Shown: piece by piece, positions 7,559-16,321 of the stretch
Layout of the letters: the number at the start of each line of letters is the position of its first letter
How positions within the stretch are numbered: position 1 is the first letter of the stretch
Assembly: GCA_910576325.1 (NCBI GenBank)
Contig: CAJTIM010000011.1
Span: 62,001 to 126,000 of the forward strand
DNA length: 64,000 nt
Reading direction: 5' to 3'
From: Clostridia bacterium
GTDB lineage: Bacteria; Bacillota; Clostridia; Lachnospirales; Lachnospiraceae
The notes under the pieces: generated by a model
The model's input: the letters and a program-made list of their open reading frames with translations, nothing else
Databases searched by the model: none
Told to the model about the DNA's origin: nothing
Translations under genes and position numbers: made by a program

Positions 7559-9976
7559 ATGGCAGCACCTTACAATCACCGCGCAGTAGAAGAAAAATGG
7601 CGCAAGCACTGGGAAGAGCACCCGGTAAATGTCAACGACGGAAAAAAACCAAAATATTATTGTCTGGATATGTTTCCCTATCCCTCCGGCAACGGACTTC
7701 ATGTAGGCCACTGGAGAGGCTACGTCATCAGCGACGTATGGAGCCGGTACAAGCTGATGCAGGGCCACTACATCATTCATCCTATGGGCTGGGACGCCTT
7801 CGGCCTTCCGGCTGAGAACTACGCCATCAAAATGGGCGTACACCCGGCCAAATCCACCGCAGAGAACGTGGCAAACATCAAAAAACAGATTAACGATATC
7901 GCCGCCCTCTACGACTGGGATATGGAGGTAAATACCACCGATCCCGCATTTTACAAATGGACTCAGTGGATCTTCGTAAAGATGTTCAAGGAGGGCTTAG
8001 CCTACGAGAAGGAGTTCCCCATCAACTGGTGCCCCTCCTGTAAAACCGGCCTTGCCAACGAGGAAGTAGTAAACGGCGTCTGCGAGCGCTGCGGCACCAC
8101 CGTGACCAAGAAAAATCTCCGCCAGTGGATGCTGAAGATCACCGCCTACGCAGAGCGTCTCTTAAACGATCTGGACAAGCTGGACTGGCCGGAAAAGGTA
8201 AAGAAGATGCAGACCGACTGGATCGGCAAATCCTACGGCGCGGAGGTAGAGTTCCCGGTAGAAGGCCGTGAGGAAAAGATTACCGTATACACCACACGTC
8301 CCGATACCCTCTACGGTGCAACCTTTATGGTGCTGGCTCCGGAGCATGCCATTGCAAAGGATCTGGCAACCGACGAGACAAGACAGGCCGTGGAGGATTA
8401 CATTTTCCGCTCCTCCATGCGCTCCAACGTAGATCGTGTTCAGGATAAGGAAAAAACCGGCGTATTTACCGGAAGCTATGCAGTCAATCCCATGAACGGT
8501 GCAAAGCTTCCCATCTGGCTTTCCGACTATGTACTGGCCGACTACGGAACCGGCGCCATCATGTGCGTGCCGGCCCACGACGACCGCGACTTTGAATTTG
8601 CCAGGAAATTCGACATTCCCATTATTCAGGTAATTGCCAAGGACGGAGTGGAGATTGAAAATATGACGGAAGCCTATACAGCCGCCAGCGGTAAGATGAT
8701 CAATTCCGGCGACTGGAACGGCATGGAATCCGCAGTCTTAAAGCAGGAGGCGCCCTTGATTGTGGAGAAAATGGGCGTCGGCCGAAAGACTGTCAACTAC
8801 AAGCTCCGGGACTGGGTATTTTCCCGTCAGCGTTACTGGGGCGAGCCGATCCCGATTATCCACTGTCCTCATTGCGGAAACGTCCCCGTACCGGAGGATC
8901 AGCTTCCCTTAACCCTGCCGGATGTGGAGAGCTATCAGCCTACCGGAACAGGCGAATCGCCTCTGGCCGCCATCGATGAGTGGGTCAATACCACCTGTCC
9001 CGTCTGCGGCGCGCCGGCCAAGCGTGAGACCAACACCATGCCCCAGTGGGCAGGATCATCCTGGTATTTCCTGCGGTATGTGGATAATCACAACAATGAA
9101 GAGCTGGTAAGCAAGGAGAAGGCGGACAAATATCTGCCTGTAGATATGTACATCGGCGGCGTGGAGCATGCGGTGCTTCACCTCTTGTATTCCCGCTTCT
9201 ACACCAAGTTCCTTCATGACATCGGTGTGGTAGACTTTGACGAGCCGTTTACCAAGCTGTTCAACCAGGGCATGATCACCGGAAAGAACGGTATCAAAAT
9301 GAGCAAGTCCAAGGGAAATGTGGTATCTCCCGACGACCTGATCCGCGACTATGGCTGCGATGCTCTTCGCATGTATGAGCTTTTTGTAGGACCGCCGGAG
9401 TTGGATGCGGAGTGGGACGACAGAGGCATCGACGGTGTATCCCGTTTCTTAAAGCGTTTCTGGAACCTGGTTCTGGACAACAAGGATAAAAATGCCGAAG
9501 AAACGGCCGAGAGTGTGAAGCTGCGCCACAAGATGGTGTACGATATCAGCACCCGTCTGGACGGTTTTAGCTTAAATACGGTTATTTCCGGATTTATGGA
9601 GTATAATAACAAAATGATAGAGCTTGCCCGGAAGGAAGACGGTATCGACCGCGGAACCCTGGAGGCTGCCATTACGCTTCTTGCGCCCTTTGCGCCCCAC
9701 ATTGCGGAAGAGCTTTGGGCACAGATGGGACACGAGGACAGCGTATTTGCCCACGGATGGCCCTCTGCGGACGAGGAGGCCATGAAAGACGATGAGATCG
9801 AGATCGCCGTTCAGGTAAACGGTAAGACAAGAGCAACCGTTACCATCTCCAGCAGCGCTTCCAAGGAGGAGGCTGTGGCCGCCGGAAAAGAAGCGGTGGC
9901 GGACCGCCTTGGCGGAACCATTGTCAAGGAAATCTATGTTCCGGGGAGAATCATTAATATTGTGGTGAAACCATAA
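7559..9976 (+). CDS. leuS: Leucyl-tRNA synthetase
   Basis: Class I aminoacyl-tRNA synthetase that charges tRNA-Leu. The 805 residues match the bacterial enzyme. The HIGH-type motif is in PYPSGNGLHVGHWRGY (about residue 40-52) and the KMSKS loop is IKMSKSKGN at about 580. A CP1 editing domain follows residue 220 (TVYTTRPDTLYGATF is its conserved core, with GTGAIMCVPAHDDRD). Cysteine pairs CPSC/CERC near 160-180 and CPHC/CPVC near 440-480 suggest zinc sites. The C-terminal tRNA-binding domain ends in EIYVPGRIINIVV. It has its own promoter and no visible T-box leader, which is unusual for synthetases in this phylum. Confidence 0.98.
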   Translation: MAAPYNHRAVEEKWRKHWEEHPVNVNDGKKPKYYCLDMFPYPSGNGLHVGHWRGYVISDVWSRYKLMQGHYIIHPMGWDAFGLPAENYAIKMGVHPAKSTAENVANIKKQINDIAALYDWDMEVNTTDPAFYKWTQWIFVKMFKEGLAYEKEFPINWCPSCKTGLANEEVVNGVCERCGTTVTKKNLRQWMLKITAYAERLLNDLDKLDWPEKVKKMQTDWIGKSYGAEVEFPVEGREEKITVYTTRPDTLYGATFMVLAPEHAIAKDLATDETRQAVEDYIFRSSMRSNVDRVQDKEKTGVFTGSYAVNPMNGAKLPIWLSDYVLADYGTGAIMCVPAHDDRDFEFARKFDIPIIQVIAKDGVEIENMTEAYTAASGKMINSGDWNGMESAVLKQEAPLIVEKMGVGRKTVNYKLRDWVFSRQRYWGEPIPIIHCPHCGNVPVPEDQLPLTLPDVESYQPTGTGESPLAAIDEWVNTTCPVCGAPAKRETNTMPQWAGSSWYFLRYVDNHNNEELVSKEKADKYLPVDMYIGGVEHAVLHLLYSRFYTKFLHDIGVVDFDEPFTKLFNQGMITGKNGIKMSKSKGNVVSPDDLIRDYGCDALRMYELFVGPPELDAEWDDRGIDGVSRFLKRFWNLVLDNKDKNAEETAESVKLRHKMVYDISTRLDGFSLNTVISGFMEYNNKMIELARKEDGIDRGTLEAAITLLAPFAPHIAEELWAQMGHEDSVFAHGWPSADEEAMKDDEIEIAVQVNGKTRATVTISSSASKEEAVAAGKEAVADRLGGTIVKEIYVPGRIINIVVKP

Positions 9977-9978
9977 GA

Positions 9979-10046
9979 CTGGAATCAGCAACGCCTTGCA
10001 TCTCATAGAGTGTGCTGTGTAAGGTGTTGCGGAACTGGAATAGGAG
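9979..10046 (+). repeat. Family A repeat, short form, before rnfC
   Basis: Begins CTGGAATCAGC, ends GCGGAACTGGAATAGGAG at the rnfC ribosome binding site. The outer helix GCAACGCCTT / AAGGTGTTGC is kept, but the central arm present in the 106-bp copies is missing. It is the first of several copies in the Rnf region. Confidence 0.75.
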
Positions 10047-10054
10047 ATTGATGT

Positions 10055-11518
10055 ATGGGTTATGGAAGCTTTCGCGGCGGGGTGCATCCCTTCCGCGGAA
10101 AGGACATAACCAAAGAGAAAGCCATTTCGGAATATCTGCCCCAGGGGGATCTGGTATACCCTCTGTCGCAGCACATCGGCGCTCCGGCAAGGGCGGTAGT
10201 TGCAGCAGGAGATGAAGTACTGGCAGGCCAGATAATCGGCGAGGCTGACGGCCTTGTTTCCACCAATGTCATAAGCTCCGTATCCGGCCGTGTCCGTACC
10301 ATTGAGAGACGGATGCTGGCAACCGGGGTGATTTCCGATTCGGTAATAGTAGAGAACGACAGAGAATACCGTCCGGCTCCCGGTATCGGAAAGAGCCGCG
10401 ATCCGGAAGGACTGACAAAGGAAGAGATCCGCACCGCCGTAAAAAATGCCGGAATCGTGGGATTGGGCGGCGCCGGCTTTCCCACCCATGTAAAACTGGC
10501 GCCAGGGGATGATGGCGCCATTGACTATGTGATTGTAAATGCGGCGGAGTGCGAGCCGTACCTCACAGGCGATTACCGCCTGATGCTGGAAGAACCGGAG
10601 GAAATCCTTGCCGGGCTTCAAGTGCTTCTGCGCCTGTTCGAGAAAGCAAAGGGCGTCATAGCCATAGAAGCCGACAAGCCGGAGGCTATCAAAAAAATAA
10701 AGGCTGTAATTGAGGAAAAAAGCTTAAGCCAATCCGCAGAGGTATGCACACTAAAGACCAAATACCCCCAGGGCGCCGAGCGGAATCTGATTTTTACCAT
10801 CACAGGCAGAAGGCTGAACTCCCAAAAGCTTCCCAAGGATGCCGGCTGTATTGTATGCAATACGGCAACGGTTCATGGGGTGGGACAGGCAGTCTTAAAA
10901 GGACTTCCCCTTATGAACCGCATTATCACCGTTACCGGAGACGGGATTGCGAATCCGGGAAACTTCCGGGTGAAAGTCGGAACGAATTACGGGGAGCTGA
11001 TTGAAGCGGCAGGCGGATTTACCGCTCAGCCGGAAAAAGTGATCGCGGGCGGTCCCATGATGGGAATGGCACTTACGGTTCCCGATGTTCCGGTGACAAA
11101 GACTTCATCCGCTCTTCTTGTATTCCGGAAAGATCCGGTGGCCCATGTGAAGCCGGGAAGCTGTATCCGCTGCGGCCGCTGTGTAAAAGCCTGTCCATGC
11201 CGTCTGCTTCCCTTAAAAATGTGGCAGGCTTGTAAACATTACAACTTAGATTTGTTTCAAAGGCTGTACGGAATGGAGTGCTACGAGTGCGGCTCCTGTA
11301 CCTTCGTCTGCCCGGCAAGACTGTCGCTGACACAGAGCTTCAAGCAAGCCCGAATGATGGTGTCAGACCAGAGAAAGCGGGCAAAGACAACCGTGTCGGA
11401 CCGGAAAAAACAGCAATCTTCCCGGCAGCGCCAAAAAGATTCACAGGCACATACCGCTGTCACCGGAATTTTTTCCGGATGCGGAGGCGCCGGGAGAGAT
11501 ATGGCGGAATCGGAATAG
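10055..11518 (+). CDS. rnfC: Rnf complex subunit C
   Basis: Peripheral subunit of the ion-pumping ferredoxin:NAD+ oxidoreductase; it carries the NADH/FMN-binding site and two [4Fe-4S] clusters. The N-terminus has the RnfC signature GGVHPFRGK, followed by the SLBB/NQRA-like fold (GLGGAGFPTHVKL is the glycine-rich nucleotide loop; VNAAECEPYLTGDYR is the conserved FMN-site segment). The cluster motifs are CIRCGRCVKACPC (about residue 370) and CYECGSCTFVCPA (about 410). The C-terminal 60 residues are basic and of low complexity. The ATG at 10055 follows TAGGAG. rnfD begins 10 bases after the stop. Confidence 0.97.
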   Translation: MGYGSFRGGVHPFRGKDITKEKAISEYLPQGDLVYPLSQHIGAPARAVVAAGDEVLAGQIIGEADGLVSTNVISSVSGRVRTIERRMLATGVISDSVIVENDREYRPAPGIGKSRDPEGLTKEEIRTAVKNAGIVGLGGAGFPTHVKLAPGDDGAIDYVIVNAAECEPYLTGDYRLMLEEPEEILAGLQVLLRLFEKAKGVIAIEADKPEAIKKIKAVIEEKSLSQSAEVCTLKTKYPQGAERNLIFTITGRRLNSQKLPKDAGCIVCNTATVHGVGQAVLKGLPLMNRIITVTGDGIANPGNFRVKVGTNYGELIEAAGGFTAQPEKVIAGGPMMGMALTVPDVPVTKTSSALLVFRKDPVAHVKPGSCIRCGRCVKACPCRLLPLKMWQACKHYNLDLFQRLYGMECYECGSCTFVCPARLSLTQSFKQARMMVSDQRKRAKTTVSDRKKQQSSRQRQKDSQAHTAVTGIFSGCGGAGRDMAESE

Positions 11519-11528
11519 GAGGAGCAGG

Positions 11529-12467
11529 ATGAGAGAATTGTGGAATGTGTCCTCCTCGCCTCATGTAAGAGCCTGGGACGGCACGCGGAATCTGATGTTG
11601 GATGTAGCTCTGGCCCTTATGCCGGCCGCAGCTTTTGGAGTATATCGTTTTGGCCTCTATGCCCTGTGCATCCTGGTGACGGCCGTAGGCTTTGCCCTGC
11701 TTACGGAGTATACCTACGAGGCCTGCGTGGGAAAGGAAAGTACCCTGTGGGACGGAAGCGCTCTGGTAACAGGGCTTCTTCTCGGCATGAATCTGCCTCC
11801 TAAGACGCCTCTTTGGATTCCCATGCTTGGAAGTATATTTGCTATTTTGATTGTAAAACAGTTATTCGGAGGAATAGGCCAGAACGTGGTGAATCCGGCT
11901 ATGGCAGCCCGGTGCTTTCTGCTGATTTCCTTTGCGGAGCAGATGAACGCTTACTCCGAAATGGATGGCATATCGGGAGCAACTCCTTTGGAAATGCTGA
12001 AAAACGGAGGAGCTGTTGATTTGCCGGCTATGTTTACGGGCTTTACCACAGGCTCCATTGGAGAAATCTCCGCACTGGCCCTTCTTGCCGGAGGGATTTA
12101 TCTTCTGATAAAGAGGGTGATTGACTGGGTGATTCCTGTGGTGTATCTGGGAAGCTTTTCTTTGTTTATGCTTCTGTTTGGAGGACATGGGGCGGATCTT
12201 ACTTATCTGGCGGCCCAGCTTTGCGGCGGCGGACTGATGATAGGGGCCTGGTTTATGGCTACGGATTATGCAACAAGCCCCGTAACGGAAAAGGGAAGAT
12301 TTTTGTACGCCGTATTTTTGGGAATGCTCACCGGAATTTTCCGGCTGTGGGGCGCTTCGGCAGGAGGCGTGTCCTATGCACTTGTGACGGCTAATTTACT
12401 GGTGCCGCTGATTGAGAAAATAACCATACCGAAGGCATTTGGATGGGAGGGACAAAAGGATGGATAA
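11529..12467 (+). CDS. rnfD: Rnf complex subunit D
   Basis: Integral membrane subunit with a covalently bound FMN; it forms part of the ion channel. The 312-residue sequence begins with the family segment SSSPHVRA and has about nine hydrophobic helices. The flavin-attachment threonine is in SGATPLEML (about residue 140), and GQNVVNPAMAARCFLLISF and MATDYATSPVTEKGR are family-conserved loops. A strong AGGAGG precedes the start and the end overlaps rnfG by eight bases, so the two are translationally coupled. Confidence 0.97.
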   Translation: MRELWNVSSSPHVRAWDGTRNLMLDVALALMPAAAFGVYRFGLYALCILVTAVGFALLTEYTYEACVGKESTLWDGSALVTGLLLGMNLPPKTPLWIPMLGSIFAILIVKQLFGGIGQNVVNPAMAARCFLLISFAEQMNAYSEMDGISGATPLEMLKNGGAVDLPAMFTGFTTGSIGEISALALLAGGIYLLIKRVIDWVIPVVYLGSFSLFMLLFGGHGADLTYLAAQLCGGGLMIGAWFMATDYATSPVTEKGRFLYAVFLGMLTGIFRLWGASAGGVSYALVTANLLVPLIEKITIPKAFGWEGQKDG

Positions 12468-13083
12468 GATAAAGGATGCTCTGACATTGACGCTGATTAC
12501 CCTGATTGCAGGAGTTCTGCTCGGCGGCGTGTATGAGCTGACAAAGGAACCGATTGCACAGAGGAAGATTGAAGCCAATGCAAAGGCATATCAGATGGTA
12601 TTGCCGGAGGCCGTGGAATTTCGTGCTGACGAGAGTCTTTCCGCAAAGGTGGCCGTGTCCGACAGCCTGTTAAGACAGAGTGATCTTGCTATGGAGCAGG
12701 TGAACGTTGACAATGCTGTTTATGGTTATGACGGGACCGGAGCTTTTGCAGGGCTTATCGTGGAGGTGACCTCCAAGGATGGGTATGGAGGCGCGATTCA
12801 GTTGGCCGTGGGGATTCGGGAGGAAGGAGCGGCGAAGGTGGTTTCGGGAATTGATTTTCTGGAAATCAACGAGACGGCCGGACTTGGCATGAAGGCGGTG
12901 GAGCCTGCTTTTAAGGAGCAGTTTCAGGATAAGCAGGTGGAGCATTTTGAACTGACCAAGGACGGGGCGGTGGAGGAATATCAGATCGATGCCCTGAGCG
13001 GAGCTACAAGAACCTCCAATGCGGTGACAAATGCGGTAAACGGCGCACTCTACTTTGCACAGGAATCTGCGCTGAAACAGTGA
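12460..13083 (+). CDS. rnfG: Rnf complex subunit G (FMN-binding)
   Basis: Single-pass subunit with an extracytoplasmic FMN domain. One helix lies at residues 5-25 (ALTLTLITLIAGVLLGG). The rest is the FMN-binding domain with LAVGIREEGAAKVVSGIDFLE-like core and the flavinylation motif DALSGATRTSNAV near residue 180, where the threonine would be joined to FMN by an ApbE-type transferase (none is in this window). The ATG at 12460 is chosen because GGGAGG is nine bases upstream; a TTG seven codons earlier has no such site. 247 bases with two family A repeats separate it from rnfE. Confidence 0.95.
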   Translation: MDKIKDALTLTLITLIAGVLLGGVYELTKEPIAQRKIEANAKAYQMVLPEAVEFRADESLSAKVAVSDSLLRQSDLAMEQVNVDNAVYGYDGTGAFAGLIVEVTSKDGYGGAIQLAVGIREEGAAKVVSGIDFLEINETAGLGMKAVEPAFKEQFQDKQVEHFELTKDGAVEEYQIDALSGATRTSNAVTNAVNGALYFAQESALKQ

Positions 13084-13101
13084 TTTGGGGATATTATGGT
13101 A

Positions 13102-13312
13102 CTGGAATCAGTAATAGCCCATACAGTGCACAAATCGATTTGCAGGCGCATGTATCTGCGGCTGGAAATTGATTTACTACCGGTGTACGGTAGGGGCTAT
13201 TACGGTACTGGAATCAGTAATAGCCCATAAGTGCACAAATCAATTTGCAGACGCATGAACCTGCGGCTGGAAATTGATTTATTGTCGGTGTACTGTGAGG
13301 GCTATTACGGTA
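13102..13312 (+). repeat. Two tandem family A repeats before rnfE
   Basis: Two units (13102-13207 and 13208-13312, period 106/105), each starting CTGGAATCAGTAATAGCCC and followed by a further CTGGAAT. Within each unit CAGTAATAGCCC pairs with GGGCTATTACGGTACTG, AAATCRATTT pairs with AAATTGATTT, the apex closes with GCAG/CTGC, and a side hairpin (CTACC/GGTAG in the first unit) sits on the right arm. The second unit runs into CTGGAATGGAGG, the rnfE ribosome binding site. Confidence 0.9.
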
Positions 13313-13330
13313 CTGGAATGGAGGATCAAT

Positions 13331-14020
13331 ATGAATAGTTATCTAGAACGATTATACAACGGCATTGTAAAGGAAAATCCCACCTTTATTCTGATGCTCG
13401 GCATGTGTCCCACCCTGGCGGTAACCACATCAGCCTTTAACGGACTTGGGATGGGCCTGTCCACAATGGCAGTTCTGGTGGTGTCCAACCTGATTATCTC
13501 GGCTCTGCGGAATGTGATACCGGATAAAGTGCGGATTCCGGCCTACATTGTAATTGTAGCTTCTCTGGTAACGGTGGTGCAGCTTTTGATTCAGGCTTAC
13601 ATTCCGGATCTTTACGATGCCCTTGGAATCTATATTCCTCTGATTGTAGTAAACTGCATTATTCTGGGCCGGGCGGAAGCCTATGCCTCCAAGAATCCGC
13701 CTTTGCTGGCAGGCTTTGACGGCATCGGCATGGGACTTGGGTTTTCCTTTGCTCTTACTTGCATGGGATTTTTCCGGGAGCTGATTGGCGCGGGAACCGT
13801 ATTTGCGGGAACGCCCTTTGCCTACAGTCTGCCGGAGATATATGAACCGGTGTCCATCTTCGTTCTGGCTCCCGGCGCTTTTCTGGTGCTGGCTTTGATC
13901 ATTGCTTTCTTAAATGCCATGAATATAGAGAACAACGGAAATAAAAAAGTAGAGGGCTGCGGCCGGGCTTGCGGAACCTGCGGAAAAGCCCAGACTTGCG
14001 ACAAGGTAAATCGAAGATAA
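13331..14020 (+). CDS. rnfE: Rnf complex subunit E
   Basis: Integral membrane subunit of the RnfA/RnfE pair, which together hold a membrane-embedded [2Fe-2S] cluster. The 229 residues show six hydrophobic helices; the cluster cysteines are in LMLGMCPTLAVT (about residue 23) and VVNCIILGRAEAYASKN (about 105). The ATG at 13331 follows TGGAGG; an upstream in-frame ATG at 13274 would add 19 residues translated from repeat DNA and is rejected. Past the last helix the protein ends in a hydrophilic tail rich in cysteine (four within about 14 residues: GCGRACGTCGKAQTC), which is extra to the core fold and might bind a metal or cluster. Confidence 0.96.
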   Translation: MNSYLERLYNGIVKENPTFILMLGMCPTLAVTTSAFNGLGMGLSTMAVLVVSNLIISALRNVIPDKVRIPAYIVIVASLVTVVQLLIQAYIPDLYDALGIYIPLIVVNCIILGRAEAYASKNPPLLAGFDGIGMGLGFSFALTCMGFFRELIGAGTVFAGTPFAYSLPEIYEPVSIFVLAPGAFLVLALIIAFLNAMNIENNGNKKVEGCGRACGTCGKAQTCDKVNRR

Positions 14021-14036
14021 TCTGGATATTGCAAAA

Positions 14037-14248
14037 CCGGAAACAGCAGCGCCTTACACAGTGCACAGAACAATTAACAGGCACATCTTTAAGTGACTGG
14101 AAATTGTTCTCATATAAGTGTACGGTGTAAGGGGCTGCGGAACTGGAAACAGCAGCGCCTTACACAGTGCACAGAACAATTAACAGGCACATCTTTAAGT
14201 GACTGGAAATTGTTCTCATATAAGTGTACGGTGTAAGGGGCTGCGGAA
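14037..14248 (+). repeat. Two tandem family A repeats before rnfA
   Basis: Two 106-bp units (14037-14142 and 14143-14248) that appear identical. Relative to the rnfE copies both arms have changed in step: CAGCGCCTTACAC pairs with GTGTAAGGGGCTG and AGAACAATT with AATTGTTCT, and the apex is CAG..CTG with CAC/GTG inside. The second unit leads into CTGGAATAGGAG before rnfA. Confidence 0.92.
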
Positions 14249-14269
14249 CTGGAATAGGAGAAGACAGTT

Positions 14270-14869
14270 ATGAAAGAATTGATGCTCGTTTTAGTTGGGG
14301 CAGCACTAGTCAACAATGTGGTTTTAAGCCAGTTTTTCGGACTCTGTCCCTTCCTGGGCGTTTCCAAGCAGGTAAAGACGGCAGCCAGTATGGGAGGGGC
14401 AGTAATCTTCGTGATTACGATATCCTCAGCGGTGGCAAGCCTCATTTATGACTTTGTTCTGGTGCGTTTCCATCTGGAATATTTACAAACCATTGTATTC
14501 ATTCTGGTAATCGCAGCCTTAGTTCAGCTTGTAGAGATGTTCTTAAAAAAGACAAGTCCTGCCTTATACCAGGCTCTGGGCGTATATCTGCCGCTGATCA
14601 CGACCAACTGTGCGGTGCTCGGCGTGGTACTTCAGAATGTGCAGAAGGAATACATTTTTGCGGAAATGGGCTGGAACGGGCTGCTGGTCAGTGTGGTAAA
14701 CGGCTTCGGCACGGCCGTGGGCTTTACCATTGCCATTGTAATCATGGCCGGAATACGGGAGCGGATAGCCTACAACGACATACCAAAACCCTTCCAGGGG
14801 GCGCCCATAGTGCTGCTGACAGCTTGCCTCATGGCAATTGCCTTTTTCGGATTTTCCGGGTTAATTTAG
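14270..14869 (+). CDS. rnfA: Rnf complex subunit A
   Basis: Integral membrane subunit homologous to RnfE and inverted relative to it. The 199 residues contain six helices and the two conserved cysteine segments: FFGLCPFLGVSK (about residue 25) and ITTNCAVLGVVL (about 105), which with RnfE coordinate the [2Fe-2S] cluster that carries electrons across the membrane. The first residues LVGAALVNNVVLSQF are diagnostic of RnfA. The start follows AATAGGAG supplied by the end of the repeat. The gene is followed after 80 bases by rnfB. Confidence 0.97.
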   Translation: MKELMLVLVGAALVNNVVLSQFFGLCPFLGVSKQVKTAASMGGAVIFVITISSAVASLIYDFVLVRFHLEYLQTIVFILVIAALVQLVEMFLKKTSPALYQALGVYLPLITTNCAVLGVVLQNVQKEYIFAEMGWNGLLVSVVNGFGTAVGFTIAIVIMAGIRERIAYNDIPKPFQGAPIVLLTACLMAIAFFGFSGLI

Positions 14870-14883
14870 ATTTTATACTTGTG

Positions 14884-14937
14884 GATGGAAATTGATTTTA
14901 TACCCGTGCGCTTTTTGGGATATTGCGGAACTGGAAT
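14884..14937 (+). repeat. Family A half-repeat before rnfB
   Basis: Only the right half of the element is present: TGGAAATTGATTTTATACC, then GGGATATTGCGGAACTGGAATGGAGG. The left arm is absent, so the long helix cannot form, but the junction with the ribosome binding site is as in the other copies. Confidence 0.75.
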
Positions 14938-14949
14938 GGAGGATAAGAA

Positions 14950-15753
14950 ATGAATCTCATGGGAGTAGTTTCGGCGGCTCTGGTGATTGGAACGGTGGGT
15001 CTGTTCGTGGGCCTTCTGCTTGTGGGCGCGGCCGCCAAATTTCATGTGAACAAGGATGAGAGAGAAGAAAAAGTACGTGGCCTTTTACCCGGCAACAACT
15101 GCGGAGGCTGCGGTTATGCGGGCTGCGACGCTCTGGCTGCCGCCATTGCCGCGGGAGAAGCGGACGTATCCTCCTGTCCGGTAGGCGGAAGCCGTGTGGG
15201 GAAGGCCATTGCAAAAATCATGGGCGTGGACGCCGGCAATAAGGTACGTATGGTGGCATATGTAAAATGTGCCGGAACCTGCGACAAGACACGGGACAAG
15301 AGCAATTATTACGGGGTGGAGGACTGCCGCATGGCCGTGATCGTCCCCGGAAGAACCTCCAAAAAATGCACCTATGGCTGCCTGGGCTACGGAACCTGTG
15401 TAAAAGTCTGCCCCTTCGATGCAGTCCATCTGGAAAACGGCATCGCAAAGGTAGATCCGGGCGCCTGCAAAGCCTGCGGAAAATGCGTGGCCGCCTGTCC
15501 CAACAGCCTGATCGAGCTGGTCCCCTACCGTTCCCGTTACCGGGTACAGTGCAGCTCCAATGACAAGGGAAAGGCAGTTCGGGAAGCCTGTGACGCAGGA
15601 TGTATTGCCTGCCGTGCCTGTGAGCGCGCCTGTGAGTACGGCGCAGTAATAGTAGAAAACAACCTTGCCCGGGTAGACAGCGAAAAATGCGTAGGCTGCG
15701 GCGCCTGTGCCGAGAAATGTCCAACCAGGGTCATACGGATAGAGGGAAAATAG
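14950..15753 (+). CDS. rnfB: Rnf complex subunit B, polyferredoxin
   Basis: Membrane-anchored iron-sulfur subunit that takes electrons from reduced ferredoxin. A single N-terminal helix (residues 5-28) is followed by the Fe-S domain with NNCGGCGYAGCDALA and a later SCPVGG, forming one [4Fe-4S] site. Then come ferredoxin-type motifs: CTYGCLGYGTCVKVCP, CKACGKCVAACP, CIACRACERACEY and CVGCGACAEKCP, enough for four more clusters. The length, 267, is within the range of clostridial RnfB. It closes the rnfCDGEAB operon; the next gene starts 21 bases later and is probably co-transcribed. Confidence 0.97.
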   Translation: MNLMGVVSAALVIGTVGLFVGLLLVGAAAKFHVNKDEREEKVRGLLPGNNCGGCGYAGCDALAAAIAAGEADVSSCPVGGSRVGKAIAKIMGVDAGNKVRMVAYVKCAGTCDKTRDKSNYYGVEDCRMAVIVPGRTSKKCTYGCLGYGTCVKVCPFDAVHLENGIAKVDPGACKACGKCVAACPNSLIELVPYRSRYRVQCSSNDKGKAVREACDAGCIACRACERACEYGAVIVENNLARVDSEKCVGCGACAEKCPTRVIRIEGK

Positions 15754-15774
15754 AACTGGTAAAAGGGGAATCAT

Positions 15775-16275
15775 ATGTCGAAAAAGGTAGCGGTTTATGG
15801 AATGCTGGTGGCTCTGGCGTTTCTGCTGAGTTATGTGGAGACGTTGATTCCTTTTTCATTTGCCATACCGGGAATCAAGCTGGGGCTTGCCAATCTGGTT
15901 GTAATCACAGCTCTTTACTGTCTGGGAGAGAAGGGCGCCTTTGTCATTTCCATAGTGCGGATAATGCTCACCGGCCTGACCTTTACCAGCCTTTCCGTTA
16001 TACTGTACAGTCTGGGAGGCGGCCTTTTAAGCTTCCTTTGTATGGTTACGGCCAAGAGGCTTACACCCCTTGGCATAACGGGAGTCAGCGTTCTGGGAGG
16101 CGTTGCCCACAATCTGGGTCAGCTTTTGGTAGCGGCTCTTGTTGTGCGTACAGGCAGTCTTATGTATTATTTCCCGGCTTTGCTGGCTGCCGGCACGGCG
16201 GCAGGAGCATTGATTGGGATACTGGGAGGCTTGGTAACGGAGCGGTTACATCCTTTTTTACGGCAAGGCGCTTAG
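15775..16275 (+). CDS. Gx transporter family membrane protein
   Basis: A 166-residue membrane protein with about five helices, resembling the Gx transporter family (once annotated as heptaprenyl diphosphate synthase component I). The recognisable segments are the N-terminal VALAFLLSYVETLIP and PGIKLGLANLVVI, followed by SIVRIMLTGLTF and a GGVAHNLGQL motif. The family is thought to be an ECF-like substrate-binding membrane component. Its position directly after rnfB and before a NusG-domain-II gene is a recurrent clostridial arrangement; a flavin- or quinone-related role is a guess from that context only. Confidence 0.8.
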   Translation: MSKKVAVYGMLVALAFLLSYVETLIPFSFAIPGIKLGLANLVVITALYCLGEKGAFVISIVRIMLTGLTFTSLSVILYSLGGGLLSFLCMVTAKRLTPLGITGVSVLGGVAHNLGQLLVAALVVRTGSLMYYFPALLAAGTAAGALIGILGGLVTERLHPFLRQGA

Positions 16276-16321
16276 ACGGAGGATTTGCAAAACAGACTAC
16301 CGAAGAAAGGCAGGAGGAAGA

